A DNA stretch of 64,000 nt from Heterohyrax brucei (GCA_028571685.1 CM053143.1:154064329-154128328); one strand, 5' to 3'. Counted from the first letter of the stretch, positions 21,059 through 32,268 are shown. The notes: generated by a model from the sequence alone, not told the origin. Translations and numbers: made by a program.

Positions 21059-22838
21059 GCCACTCAAGTTGTGCAATGAATCCTTCTTAAACCCTGTCGG
21101 TCAGTCCCTGTGATATCAGAAATCTACATCTGAAGCTTTGGGCCAGTGACACTCCTGCTGTCTTCCCCCAAGGACCCTGCTGTCTGCCCCGAGGAACCAG
21201 AAAAGGGAACCTGTGCACAAGAGGACAGACAGCATGGAAGGAGGGCTTGGGAAAGCAAGTTCTAGTGACTTCAGTCAGTTCTTTATTTAGTCCCAGGTGT
21301 AGCTTCTCTCCTGGGCTTGGCATTTGGATCTCTAGCGTCTTTCCTGCAAAGTGGATTTTGTTTCAAAATTAGGTAGTTGTTTTACTACCTTGAATGGAAA
21401 AAATTTTGCCTCTCTAATTTTGCCACTCCTCTTGTTCTTCCACTGCTGAGGGCATTTAAGGTCAAACCCACTGTCGGTACACACCCTGGTGCCTGCCTGG
21501 CCCCACCCTGTCTCCCTCATGCCAAAAAGAGAAAATTGGACCAAATGTATTATTACAGTTTAATAGACTGTAAAATGCCCCATCATTTTATGTTTTAAAT
21601 AGGAAATATGCTCATCCTAAGAAAAAATGTCAGAGTCATAAATTATTAAAATTTCTATCTATTGCACTTCACTGAAGGGAAGTGAATTTAAAGTCTACTG
21701 TTTCTGCTTTTTGAAATTCTTGCTGAAGTATCTGGAGATGTGACTAGCTTTAGCCAGTTACGAACACCACTTTTGAAATGTTTTGAAAAAGTTTGTGCCT
21801 CCAGCCTCTCTGTTTTTAATATTATCTTAAAAGTGTGTATAACCAAAAGCTTTTTGATCATGAAAGCATTACCAGTCACTTGAAAGAATACGTTCATCCA
21901 AACAAATGCACTCCAAAGTGAACCAAAAGTTAAATGCACGTTTTATTGGGTGAAAAGACAAACAATATAATTATACTTGAATTTCAGGGAATCAAAAGTA
22001 GTAAAATCAAGTTTATACCAGTGCCCAGGGCAGGGTTTGTAAGTTAGCCATACATGCATTCATTTTTCCAAGCTTGGAAAAGTTTGCAAAAATGAGTTGA
22101 GTGCCACTTCACAAGACTAACAGAAAGGAAAATGTCTATCAGTTTTTCTTTTGTTCTTTCCAGATCCTGTTGAAGTATACACTGAGCCAGCAGGTTCACC
22201 AGAAGGCTATTGAGCATTTGTTGGCACGCATTATGCAGGGTAGATTTCTTCTGGAATGTTGCCAAGGGTTTTTTATGCTTCTGTGGTAGGCATTTCTTGA
22301 ACACTGTCATCTAGCCAAGCAAAGAACATTTGCTTAGAGGATAGAAAATGTTTAAAAATTCTTGTTTGTTTAAAAGCAGGTTAAATAGCAATATGATCTC
22401 AGGGTAGAGCAGAAAAGTACTTTTTTCTCTGGGTGATCTGATTAGGTTAATTGTATTACTTCAAGCAGATAGTTTTTCCTAAAAATAATTCTATATTTAT
22501 ACTCTCTTTTAGAAGACATCCCCCCATGCCTATTTTTCTTGGATGTGATTAGCTGGTTTTCAAAATGGAATTTTTACTTCAGTGATGTCTCGCATGTTTG
22601 TGTAGCTAGAGAAAACTCAGAGGGGCGGAGAACATGCTAAAATAGATTTTTTTTCACTTTCAATTCCAGTGCTATGTCATAAAAAAAAAAAAAAAAGAGA
22701 GAAGATGAGAAAACGTCTTTTAGTGAGAGCAGATAAAATATTTTCAAAATATTTCAAATTTTGTTATAAATTACCATTTAGAATTTTAACACAGAAAAAG
22801 ATAATATAGAAATTTCTCCCGAGAAATTAGTCAACAGC
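21059..22838. other. Longest single-copy tract; possible acceptor at 22163
   Basis: No repeat family recognised. A strong acceptor (TTTTTCTTTTGTTCTTTCCAG, 22143-22163) is followed by an open stretch and a usable donor (CAGG/GTAGAT, GT at 22240). This would be a 76-bp exon at 22164-22239. I do not recognise any protein in it. Confidence 0.3.
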
Positions 22839-22933
22839 AAATTAGTCATAAAGTCCATACCAGCTCATAGCAGCTCTACAGAAGAGACTAGAACTGCCCC
22901 ACCAAGTTTCCCAGGAGCTCCTGGCAGATTTGA
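22839..22933 (-). repeat. Truncated AfroSINE-like copy, near-duplicate of 23677-23763
   Basis: Shares ATAAAGTCCATACCAGCTCA with the SINE at 23677, with one mismatch over about 88 bp. It is flanked by AAATTAGTCAACAGC (22824-22838) and AAATTAGTAAACAGC (22934-22948), a 15-bp duplication with one mismatch. Confidence 0.8.
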
Positions 22934-23044
22934 AATTAGTAAACAGCAAGATGTGACCACAAATCCTTACTTTAGCAAGGTTTCAGTTAGCAGTACCGTG
23001 GTTCTTGTTATAATCTCCATTTTCTCCAGTGACATACAATGGCT

Positions 23045-23195
23045 GTCTCTCAGTTTGAGATCTTGGGTAAGTTATTTAGCTTCTCTGAGCCTCAATGTCC
23101 TCATCTGTAAAACAGGAATAATGACATAGCTCATCAGACTGCTGTAAGAATTAGAGATGTCTGTAAATTATCTCTAAAGTGACTGTCATAAGGGC
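23045..23195 (+). repeat. MIR SINE
   Basis: Contains the MIR core order: GATCTTGGGTAAGTTATTTA, CTTCTCTGAGCCTCAATGTC, CTCATCTGTAAAACAGG. Confidence 0.85.
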
Positions 23196-23226
23196 TACAA
23201 AAAATAGATTTCCCTTCTTATTTTGG

Positions 23227-23385
23227 GAGACCCTGGTGGTATAGTGGGTTAAGTACTACCACTGCTAATCACAAGGTTGGCAGTTCAAATCCACCAGGAG
23301 CTCCTTGAATACTCTGGGGGTCAATTCTACCCTGGCTCCTAGGGTTGCCATGAGTCGGATCTGACTCGATGACACTTGGCTTTTG
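23227..23385 (+). repeat. AfroSINE, full length
   Basis: Head ACCCTGGTGGTATAGTGGGT, body CCACCAGGAGCTCCTTGAA, tail ATGAGTCGGATCTGACTCGA. Confidence 0.92.
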
Positions 23386-23676
23386 GCTTTTTGTTTTCTC
23401 TAACCCACTTCCCTGGTATAAGTCAACCTGGAGATTAAAATAGGCAACATAGATCTAAGTTAGGATGGTTAAGTGTTAGGCTATTTCTGGCTGCTTTAAA
23501 TACATGTTTAAAAACGTATGTACTTTAAATACATATGTTTCAATAAACATTCATTGAACAAAGCTAATCTATTTGTATTTTGATGAAAATAGGACTGATT
23601 TTGATATCATTTTTGGAAAATTAAATTACATACCAAAGAATTCTGTTTCTGGGGAGCTGACTTTTCTGTGAAAATG

Positions 23677-23821
23677 TCATAAAGTCCATACCAGCTCATA
23701 GCAGCCCTACAGAAGAGACTAGAACTGCCCCACCAAGTTTCCCAGGAGCTCCTGGCAGATTTGAACTGCCAACCCTTTGGTTAGCAGCTGTAGCATTTAA
23801 CCACTAGGCCACCAGGGTTTC
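23677..23821 (-). repeat. AfroSINE with 10-bp TSD
   Basis: Starts ATAAAGTCCATACCAGCTC, ends CACCAGGGTTTC. Flanked by TGAAAATGTC on both sides (about 23667-23676 and 23822-23831). Its 3' part has private, non-consensus bases shared with 22839-22933. Confidence 0.88.
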
Positions 23822-23831
23822 TGAAAATGTC

Positions 23832-24770
23832 CTCAGTGGAAAGTAAATGGATGTTACATTCTCTACTCAATATTTCAATGAACCCTGAATGGAAATAGCA
23901 CTTCTCCTTTCATCCCTAACTCCTATGGAATTTGCTGTCTCCTGAATTCAAGTGAGGGCTGCCATTTTGGCTGCTGTGAATTGAGTTTTGTTGCATCCTT
24001 GGCATGTTCCCACACCCAAACCTCCCATCTGAAGCATGCACCTGCAGTTCACACTGCTGAGCCCAGACAGCTTTGAGCTTGCGGGTCGCTCAGGTGCTCT
24101 GAGGTTCAGGTCTAGGCTCTTATGCCGGAGTTTCTCAGTTAGTTTAGATGCTGCGAATGCTGGGGTGGTACAGTTCCTGCAGTTTTGTTTTCGTTCTTTA
24201 AAAGCAGCTCTTCCCCCAGACCTGGCACATTGACCGTTTCTCCAAGGCACTCATTGTGAGATGGGAAGGCTGGTGCCTGTCATTTGCATTCCAGATTGAC
24301 ACTAACAGAATTTAGATTTTTTTCCCCTTTATTTTTGGTGCCACGACAAACAAAAGAGGATATGAGATGTATTTATTGTTTTGTGAAATGCAGAAGTTTC
24401 AGTTCCAGGAGATGGGGTATTGAGTTGTTGATGTAAGCTATAGCCCTCTAGTTTTAATAAAGACCTGGAAAGTATGACTTTGGTGGGGATGGTAGGGGAG
24501 GGAAGGTGGTGTGGGAAAACTGCCATCTCTCTCATTTGTCCTAAGGCATTTAATTCCTGGAAAGAACATATAAACTGACACATAAAAATTCCTACTCTTT
24601 GGGGCTGAAAGTTTGTGCCGTATGTGTGTTATAAATTTTGTAGACATATGCATATGTGACTTGGGTTCAGCGTCTGCGGTACTTCCTCTTGCACAGTATG
24701 CTCTTTCAAGCAACTATGCCTGGAGAATATTTCGAGGGCCAAAATATTTGAGCAAAGAAGAATGTTTTTG
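23832..24770. other. Single-copy DNA, locally GC-richer
   Basis: 23945-24250 is richer in CpG and G+C than its surroundings and gives a 100-codon minus-strand frame with no domain I recognise. No splice structure supports it as a gene. Confidence 0.4.
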
Positions 24771-24775
24771 TCATT

Positions 24776-24958
24776 AGCTGCCACTGAGTTGGTCTCGACT
24801 CCTAGGGACCCCATCCACAATGGAATGAAGTACTAGCATCACACGAACCTCCTCTGATAGATGGGTGGTGGCTGGACTCATTCACAGGAATTGAACCTGG
24901 ATCTTTCCATGGAGGGCAAAAATTCCACCACTGAACCACCACTTTCCCAAGGAAGAAT
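24776..24958 (-). repeat. tRNA-Gly-derived SINE, minus strand
   Basis: The reverse complement shows GTGGTTCAGTGGTGGAATTT (tRNA-Gly A-box region), CAGGTTCAATTCC (B-box) and the CAGCCACCACCCATCTATCA body block. The RTE-like tail (CCTAGGAGTCGAGACCAACT) follows. Confidence 0.8.
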
Positions 24959-24984
24959 ACATACGGTACACAAACTTGTGGCAT

Positions 24985-25189
24985 TGTTGTCGTTGCTTGA
25001 AATTGAGTAACTTTGACTCACAGGGACCCTGTAGGACAGTGTCAGTCTGCCCCATAGAACTTCCAAGGCTGTCAATCATGACAGAAGCAGACTGCCACAT
25101 CTTTCTTCCATGGAATGACTGATGGGTTCCACTACTGAACTTTTGGTTAGCAGTTGAATGCTTAACCACAGTGCCACCAGGGCTCCTAA
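24985..25189 (-). repeat. AfroSINE long variant
   Basis: Shares tail and head with standard AfroSINEs but has the extra segment CAGAAGCAGACTGCCACATC in the middle. Head ends CACCAGGGCTCC. Confidence 0.8.
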
Positions 25190-25199
25190 ACAAACTCAC

Positions 25200-25240
25200 A
25201 AGCCAAGCCAAGTGCTGTCGAGTCGGATCCGACTCACAGG
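25200..25240 (-). repeat. AfroSINE 3' tail fragment
   Basis: GTGCTGTCGAGTCGGATCCG is the SINE/RTE-type tail in reverse. Only about 40 bp is present. Confidence 0.65.
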
Positions 25241-25544
25241 GGATCATAATTTAACTTCTTTAAGAAAAACGATTCAAAAAGAGAATTCAGGAAAGGCTGT
25301 GGCCGAAACAGCAAGTTCCCTTAAAGGTAGCACTAAGAATCCATGGGCCCATGTAACCTCTTTTGACACACAGAGGTTAGTGTTAAGTATGAAAGTTTAC
25401 GAGTTTTCAGCAAGAGCAGTGGCATTTCTTCCTGCCATTGCCCCTTCTCGCATCTCCTCCTTCTGTTTTCCCCTCTTCTCTCTTGCATTAGGCATGGGTC
25501 TTGTGTTCTTTGAGATGCTCATGATGTACAAAGAAGGTTATGTC

Positions 25545-25690
25545 CATACCCACTGCCGTCTAGTTGATTCTGACTCACAGTGACCCTTCAGCATAGAAGT
25601 GCCCCTGTAGAGTTTCAAAGGAGCACCTGGTGAATTCCAACTATTGACCTTTTGTTTTGTAGCTGTGGCTCTTAACCTCTTAACCACTCT
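25545..25690 (-). repeat. AfroSINE, near full length
   Basis: CCACTGCCGTCTAGTTGATT, AGAGTTTCAAAGGAGCACCT, and a head around 25670-25690. Confidence 0.85.
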
Positions 25691-25759
25691 TAACCTTTCC
25701 AAAGAAGGCTGAAAGGTGAACAAATACAGGTTGTCCAGAGAGTTAGGTGCTACAGAATC

Positions 25760-25890
25760 AGTTTCTGTTGAGTAGATTCTGACTCATGGCAACCCCATGT
25801 GTGTGAGATAAGAACTGTGATCCACAGGGTTTTTAAGGACTTTCTTCTGAGATGCATCTGGGATTAACCATTCTATACCACCAGGTATTC
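25760..25890 (-). repeat. AfroSINE variant with RTE-like core
   Basis: GTTGAGTAGATTCTGACTCA, then CCACAGGGTTTTTAAGGAC and TTTCTTCTGAGATGCATCTG, the same core as 3815-4010. Head degraded. Confidence 0.65.
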
Positions 25891-26019
25891 CAGCACTGTA
25901 GAAGGTTTCTGCATCTGCCACCAAAGGGAACTCAGGACAGCCCATGCAGAAAGGCTTCCGTGACAAACAGGAAGTAAGGCAAAGGGAAGAAACTGAGGAC
26001 AATTAATAATAACAACAGT

Positions 26020-26255
26020 GCCTGGAATTTTGTTGAGAATTTATGACACACCAGCTATTCTGCTAATTACGTGGATTATTTCACTTAGTTCTCACAAAAA
26101 TCTTTGAGGCCAACTTTATTCCCATTTTAATCAAGAGAAAATTGAAGCAGAGCAACATTATGTGACCTGCCCACAATTCCATAACTAGGAAGTGTTGGAG
26201 CCAGGATTTGAACTGCAGGTAGCTGATCAGAGACTATGCTCTTAACCACTGGCAG
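26020..26255 (-). repeat. MIR SINE, minus strand
   Basis: TTCTCACAAAAATCTTTGAG, CCATTTTAATCAAGAGAAAA, GGAGCCAGGATTTGAACTGC and CTCTTAACCACTG follow the reversed MIR consensus in order. Confidence 0.9.
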
Positions 26256-27363
26256 AAAAGGTCTGCCCTTAGGGCAATATGAAATAGCACTTGATGTAGT
26301 GAGATCTCAGCTTGTTTCCGGAAGGCATGGTGGCATATAAGGGTGGAATAGTCTTTAGGTATTTGAGATACTTACAGAGGAATTTTAACTTTATCATGAA
26401 TACAGGAAAAATTGCTACATTTTTGACCAGGGACCAATATGTTTCTTTCTTTTTAATTTTTTTTCTTTTTTTCATCATGATTCAATGAAAATATACAATC
26501 CAAATTAATTTTACATGCCTGCCCATCTGCAGCTTGATCTGCTCTCCTCACCTCGTGACAGCTCATTCCTCCTTTCACTCCACTTTTCTAGCATCCTCTT
26601 AATGAGCACCTGTCCCCTCCTCTCCACCCTCTTCTCTCCCATCTAGAAAAAAACCAATAGGACAGCCTCCCATAAGTGTGTAGAACCATGAAGTACACGC
26701 ATCATATGATTACACTGTGTCCCTGTGTCCAGTCTGTTCTTATCTGAAGAGTTGACCTTAGTATTGGATTCCAGTCAGGTCCAACAGCAGGTCTAGGGGC
26801 CATGTTCCCAGGGGACCCTCCAGGGCTGTTGGACCATCAATACTGGTCTTTTAGTAGAGTTCTTGAGCTGTACCCCTTTTTTTCTTGTGTTGCATAAGGA
26901 ACTCTTGTGTGCCCCAACACAGCTGCCCTTGTTGGTGGCCAGGCACCATATGGTTTGGTTTCATGTTAATACAGTCTCCCATTCATATGGGTCCTTCTGT
27001 CTCCTTGGGTCTTTTTTTCCTTGTGTCTTTGTTGTTCTTGGTCATCACCTGTTTCAGATGAGTTGGGACAATTTGGTGTACCTCAGATGTCAACTTGCTA
27101 GCTTTTAAGAGCCCAGATGCTGCTCACCAATATGGGGTGCAGAAGACACTCTTAGCAAAAGACTAGTTATGCCAACTGGCCTCAATGTTCCCTGAAAACA
27201 TGGTCCTCAGACCCCCACAGTTGCTACTCTATCCTTTGAAATATTGGGTTGAGTTTAGAAAGCCTTTCAGTCTATGGTATATTTCAGTCATGTTGATCTG
27301 CTTTCTACTGCATGCTGTCACTGCTTTCACATAACCAAATTCCTGTCTACTATCTAATCTATG

Positions 27364-27515
27364 GAAACTCTGGTGGTGTAGTGAGTTAAGTGCTATGTCT
27401 GCTAACAGTTTAAATCCACAAGGCACTCCTTGGAAACCCTATCGGGCAGTTCTACTCTGGCCTCTAGGGTAGCTGTGAGTTGGACTCAACTCGATAGCAA
27501 TAGGTTGATTTTGAT
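27364..27515 (+). repeat. AfroSINE with perfect 13-bp TSD
   Basis: TATCTAATCTATG occurs at 27351-27363 and 27516-27528. The SINE interrupts the L1 3' UTR and so postdates it. Confidence 0.92.
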
Positions 27516-27787
27516 TATCTAATCTATGACCAACACTCTCCCTCCCTCCCCACCCTTGTAGCCATCATCAAGTCTTCCTTCTACGTATTTCTGTTTTTCA
27601 GTCCATACAGCAGAGGTCTCATACAATACTTGTCCTTTGGCTGCTGATTTCACACAGCATAATGTCTTGCAATTGAAAACAGGTTATGTGATGCTTCCTA
27701 AAATCATCATTGTTTTCTATGATTGCATCATATTCCGTTGAGTACATGTACCATAGTTTGTTTATCCATTCATCTGTTGATGGACAT

Positions 27788-28285
27788 CTAGGTTACTTCC
27801 ATCTTTTGGTTATTGTGGACAGTGCTGTAATAAACATTCATGTGCATGTTATTTGTTTTTGTGACTGCCTTAATTTCTGTGGAATATATTTTGAGCAGTG
27901 GGATTGGTGGATCATATGGTATTTCTATTTCTAACTTTTTAAGGAAGCCCCAAATGGCTTTCCAAAGAGGTTGTACTATTTTACATTCCTGCCAGCTGTA
28001 TAGGAGAGTTCTAGTCTCTCTGTAGCCTCTCAAGCATTTGTCGTTGTATGTTTGTTGGATTATGGCCAACCTTGTTGGGGTGAGATGGTATCTTATTGTT
28101 GTTTTGATTTGGATTTCTCTAGCTAATGATTGTGAGCATTTCCTCATGTGTCTTTTGGCTGCCTGGATGTCTTCTTTGGTGAAGTGTCTGTCCATCTCTT
28201 TTGCCCATTGCTTAACTGAGTTGTTTATCTTTTTCTTGTTGAGATTTTGCAGTATCTTGTAGATTATCCGATATGTAGTTGCCAA
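27788..28285 (-). pseudogene. L1 ORF2p C-terminal segment, relic
   Basis: A 165-codon minus-strand frame with the L1 ORF2p C-terminal hallmarks: AKEMDRHFTKEDIQAAKRHM, then WKAIWGFLKKLEIEIPYDP and a degraded PLLKIYSTE. In intact L1 this is the region after the RT domain, which takes part in RNA binding and retrotransposition. The frame ends in substitutions and lacks the endonuclease and RT, so it is dead. Confidence 0.88.
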
Positions 28286-28948
28286 ATATGTTTTCCCATT
28301 CTGTAGGTAGTCTTTTAACTTTCTTGATAAAGTCTTTGGATGAGCATAAGTGTTTGATTCTTAGTAGTTCCTGTTTATCTATTTTCTTTTCTGTTGTTCA
28401 TGTGTTGTTGATCAGGTTTTGTAGTCTATGTAACCCATGTGTTACCACTTCCATTGTTGACCCTATTTTTTCTTGCATAGTCTTTTTCATTTTAGGTTTG
28501 ATATTTAGGTAAATGATCCATTTTGAGTTAGTTTTTGTGTAAGGTGTGAGATATGGGCCTTGTTTCAGTTTTGTGCAGATGGATATCCAATTTTGCCAAT
28601 ACCATTTGTTAAAGAGAATGTTTTTACCTCAGTTTGCTACCTTTGGGCCTTTGTCAAATATCAACTGTTCATAAGTGGATAGTGATATTTCTGGGGTCTC
28701 TACTCTGTTCCATTGGTCTATACGTCTCTTTTTGGACCATTACCAGGCTGTTTTGACTACCATGACAGTGTAATAGGTTCTATCTAGCAGGATGAGGCCT
28801 CCCACTGTGTTTCTCTTCTTCAGTAGTCCTTTACTTATCTGGGGCTTCTTCCTTTTCCAAACACAGTTTGTTTTTCCATTTCATTAAAAAATGTCACTGG
28901 AATTTCTATTGGGATTATATTGTGTGTGTAGATTGCATTGGGTAAAAC

Positions 28949-29105
28949 TGAAACCCTGGTGAGATAGTGGGTTAAGTACTATGTCTGCTAATGAAAGGTC
29001 GGCAGTTCAAATCCACCAGGTGTGCCTTGGAAGCTCTATGGGGCAGTTGTACTCTGACCTTTAGGGTTGCTATGAGTCAGACCCAACTCAACAGCATTTG
29101 GGGTG
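28949..29105 (+). repeat. AfroSINE, near full length
   Basis: GAAACCCTGGTGAGATAGTG head, GGTCGGCAGTTCAAATCC B-box, ATGAGTCAGACCCAACTCAA tail. Inserted in L1. Confidence 0.9.
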
Positions 29106-29314
29106 AATTTGGGGTACAATAGACATTTTCACAATGTTAAGTCTTCCTATCCATGAGCAAGGTAGGTTTCTCCATTTGTGTAAGTCTCTTTTGCTTTCTT
29201 GCAGTAAGGTCTTGTAATTTTCTTCATACAGGTCTCTTATTTTCTTGTTAGATTTATTCCTAAGTATTTTATCTCCTTGGGGCTATAGTAAATGGTATTG
29301 ATTTAATGATTTCC

Positions 29315-29357
29315 ATGAGTTGGCTCCGACTCGACGGCACTTGGCTGGCTAGCTTGA
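29315..29357 (+). repeat. 43-bp micro-AfroSINE (3' tail only)
   Basis: ATGAGTTGGCTCCGACTCGA plus GGCACTTGGCTGG lies between TGATTTCC at 29307-29314 and at 29358-29365 inside L1. It looks like a severely 5'-truncated insertion. Confidence 0.75.
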
Positions 29358-29787
29358 TGATTTCCTCTTTGATGATCTCTTTGTTGGCGTAAAGGAATCC
29401 TACTGATTTATTTATGTTTATCTTACATCCTGATACTTTGCTGAATGCTTCTATTAGTTCCAGTAATTAATTTATGGATTCTTTAGGGTTCTCTGTGTAT
29501 ACAATCATCTGCAAATAGGGATATTTTTACTTCTTCTTTGTTGATGCAGCTGCCCTTTATTTCTTTGTCTTGTCTGATCACTCTGGCTAGAATTTCTAGT
29601 GCAATGTTGAATAGAAGTGCTAACAGTGCATATGGTAGTCCATTTCTCATTCTTAGCATAGTTCTTTCAGTCTCTGTCCATTCAGGATGATGCAGGTAGT
29701 TGGCTTTGCATAGATGCCCCTTATGCTATGAAGGTGAAACCCTGGTAGCACTGTCTTTAAATTTTCTATGTGCTAACCAAAAGGTGG

Positions 29788-30266
29788 TGTCATAGACTGA
29801 ATTATACTTTATAGTCCTCCCAAAATTTGTATAACAATTTAGCTAGGTCATGATTCCTGGTATTATGTGATGTCCTCCTTGTTGTAAGTCCTGTGTCTAT
29901 GATGTTAATTGAGGTCTGATGGCCAGCAGTTATGCTGATAGGATGGGCTCATTGTGTAAGAGGCAATCCCCTGAGATATAAAGAAGCTAGCAAAGAGGTT
30001 TGGGGACCTCATACCACCGAAAAGCTGTGCTGGAAGCTGAGCAAGTCCTTTGGGAAGGACTGAGGTCCTGCGCCTCAGAAGCTTCCAGTCCAGGGGAAGA
30101 TTGATGACCAAGACCTTCTTTCAGAGCCAGCAGAGCAAGTCTTTTCTAGAACTGACACCCTGAATTTGGACTTTTAGCATACTGAACTGTGACAAAATAA
30201 AACTTCCCTTTCTAAAGCCATCCACTTGTGGTATCTCTGTTATAGCAGCACTAGCTGATTAAGACA
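29788..30266 (+). mobile_element. MaLR-like solo LTR inserted in an AfroSINE
   Basis: Starts TGTCATAGACTGAATTATAC, ends CTAGCTGATTAAGACA, with AATAAA near 30198. Flanked by GGTGG at 29783-29787 and 30267-30271. Confidence 0.9.
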
Positions 30267-30341
30267 GGTGGGCAGTTCAAATTCGCCAAGTGCTCCTTAG
30301 AAACTCTATGAGGCAGTTCTACGCTGACCTATAGGATTGCT

Positions 30342-30512
30342 GGAAACCCTACCAGCATAATGATTAAGTGCCACAGCTGCTAACCAAAAGGCTGGCAGTT
30401 TAAATCCACCAGGTGCTCCTTGGAAACTCTATGGACAGTTCTACCCTATCTTATAGGGTCACCATAAGTTGGAATCAACTTGATGGCACTGGGTTTGGCT
30501 TTTGGGGTTTTG
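30342..30512 (+). repeat. AfroSINE nested in an AfroSINE
   Basis: Complete copy from GGAAACCCTACCAGCATAAT to GATGGCACTGGGTTTGGC. The host SINE shows ATAGGATTGCT before and ATAGGATTGGT after it, a diverged target duplication. Confidence 0.88.
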
Positions 30513-30555
30513 GATAGGATTGGTATGAGTCAGGGATGGCTTTGGGTTTTGGTTA

Positions 30556-30735
30556 TGATGTTGACCAGGTTTCAGAGGAACTTCCAGACTAAAATCAACC
30601 AGGAAAAGAGGCCTAACTTCCTTTCTACTTCTGAAAATCAGCCAGTGAAAACCCCGTGGCTCACAGTTTCAATCCTGTTGTGCATAGAATTGCCATGAAT
30701 CAGGGCCGACTGATGGCAGCTAACGAGAAGAGGAC
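30556..30735 (+). repeat. Composite SINE with RTE head and tail
   Basis: GGTTTCAGAGGAACTTCCAG matches the RTE 5' leader; TTGCCATGAATCAGGGCCGA and GGCAGCTAAC match the RTE 3' tail. Same architecture as 18660-18858. Confidence 0.7.
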
Positions 30736-30875
30736 TACACGGAACCTCGGGTGAGGATGATGCTGAGGCTGAAAGGACAGGTATCAGGATGGAGGAGTGG
30801 GATGAGAGGAATCTTCTGCCTTTGTGTAGTGAGGGAGGTGCTTCATCTAGGTCTTATATTTGCCTTCTCCCGCAG

Positions 30876-31030
30876 AAACTCTGGTAGTATATTGGTTAAG
30901 TGATACAATTGCTAACCAAATGGTCTGTGGTTCAATTTTGCCAGGTGCTTCTTGGAACTCTATGGGGCAGTCGTACCCTGACCTGTTAGGGTCACTATGA
31001 GTCAGAACCAACTTGACAGCGCTGTTTTTT
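30876..31030 (+). repeat. AfroSINE, diverged
   Basis: GAAACTCTGGTAGTATATTG head and CACTATGAGTCAGAACCAAC tail. Confidence 0.85.
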
Positions 31031-31039
31031 GTTTGTTTG

Positions 31040-32100
31040 TTTTTTTAACTCCAGCCCTGAGGAACTAGAGATTCACAATCTGGAGGATTATGGAAGGGTC
31101 AGGGAAAAGCCTACCTGGAATTCTGGGGACAGAAGGTAATCATTTGTGAGATGTCAGCTGTGTAACCCTGCAGCTCCGGGGCCAACCTGGGCTCAGCTGG
31201 GAAAAGTCCCTTCTTTGTGCAGGCTGAAAGAGAGTGCCCTGGGAGTGGCAGGAAGAAGAAAAGTCACTCCCAGGGTCTCGGCCAAGGAAGGGCTGTGGAC
31301 AGGAAAGGGGATTCGCAACAGGGCATGCTTGAGAGGAATTGTTTAAGGCTTTAAACCCTTTCCAAGCTGAGTAATGTGAGAGCAGACCTATAAGTTACTT
31401 CAGCTATATATAGTGTGTAACCTGACGTTGCCTTCCCCTGTAGCACTTGTGGTTTTGAACTTACTGTATGTGCCCTCTGGATGGATTGGGGGAAGGGATT
31501 CCACCGGGGATGGACAAAAGTGGGGAAGCACCGGCTTTGAAGACCACGTTTCCTACTTTTTTGTGCCTGGGATGTAACCAGAGACCAGGGTCAACAAAGA
31601 ATCTGGCTTAGGCAGGCCTTTGTCTGCAGCTCTCCTTGGGGCCTGACTTGCCTTTTCAGAGGTCAATGAATTGTAAATTGTGTAATTTCAGGTTCTGCTG
31701 AGCCAGAGTAGGAGGGACTTTTGAGGGGCTGCTGGGGGAGGGCCAGATGGTATCTCTCAGGTATCTAGAAGACTCTCCCTTTGTCTTTTCTGTAAGACTG
31801 GACCTGGCCACTCACAGCAAAGCAGAAAATAGACGTGGATTTGGCTGTTAATGTGTGAATTTGCAATAGCAAATCAATCTGTGGCAAATCTCCAAAATAA
31901 CACAGTGTCATAAATTCAGAGGGAGCAAAAAGCAATAAAATCAGCTGTTGGGTATGGTAGATTACACTTTTCCAGTTACTGACTTATTGTGACCTACGTA
32001 GTTAGGTCTTGTGCCTTGGCAAAGGGTATCTAGCCGGGAGCTTCCAAAGGTTGTAGCTATGTCTCACTCATTTTTTATCTACATTTGTACTTGCCCTCCT
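31040..32100. other. Single-copy DNA, possible regulatory element, no gene
   Basis: No repeat recognised over about 1 kb, unusual for this window. 31840-31960 has an AT-rich, motif-dense look (GCAATAGCAAATCAATCTGT, CAGCTGTTGGG). No coding signal. Confidence 0.35.
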
Positions 32101-32104
32101 GGGA

Positions 32105-32268
32105 CTTAAAAAAAACTGTGGCCACTCAGTCAATTCCCACTTCTAACAACCCTATAGGACAGAGTTTCACTGCCCCATAGGGCTTCGAAAGAGCAGCTTG
32201 ATGGATTCAAAATGCTGCCCTTTGGGTTTGCAGATGAATGCTTAACCACTGCGCTACCAGGGCTGCCA
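32105..32268 (-). repeat. AfroSINE, long-variant type
   Basis: GGCCACTCAGTCAATTCCCA tail, GACAGAGTTTCACTGCCCCA body, head ending CTACCAGGGCTGCC. Confidence 0.78.

Larger units (their letters stand above)
26445..29737 (-). mobile_element. L1 LINE, 3' UTR and ORF2 C-terminal half, minus strand
   Basis: A poly-T start (26445-26475) marks the 3' end, the 3' UTR covers 26476-27600 and ORF2-derived sequence runs to about 29737, where it is truncated. It is interrupted by AfroSINEs at 27364-27515 and 28949-29105 and by a 43-bp micro-insertion at 29315-29357. Typical antisense L1 phrases occur (ATGTACCATAGTTTGTTTAT, TGGACATCTAGGTTACTTCC). Confidence 0.92.
29740..30555 (+). repeat. AfroSINE split by an LTR and by a second AfroSINE
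   Basis: Pieces of one SINE lie at 29740-29787 (head), 30267-30343 (body) and about 30513-30550 (tail, GGATTGGTATGAGTCAGG). Between them sit a MaLR-like LTR and a complete second AfroSINE. Confidence 0.82.

Noticed and set aside
23948..24250. 100-codon minus-strand frame in a GC-richer patch
   Set aside because: Composition alone explains it. No splice sites or known domain.
25158..25583. 141-codon plus-strand frame
   Set aside because: Both ends lie in SINE sequence and the middle has no domain, splice or promoter support.
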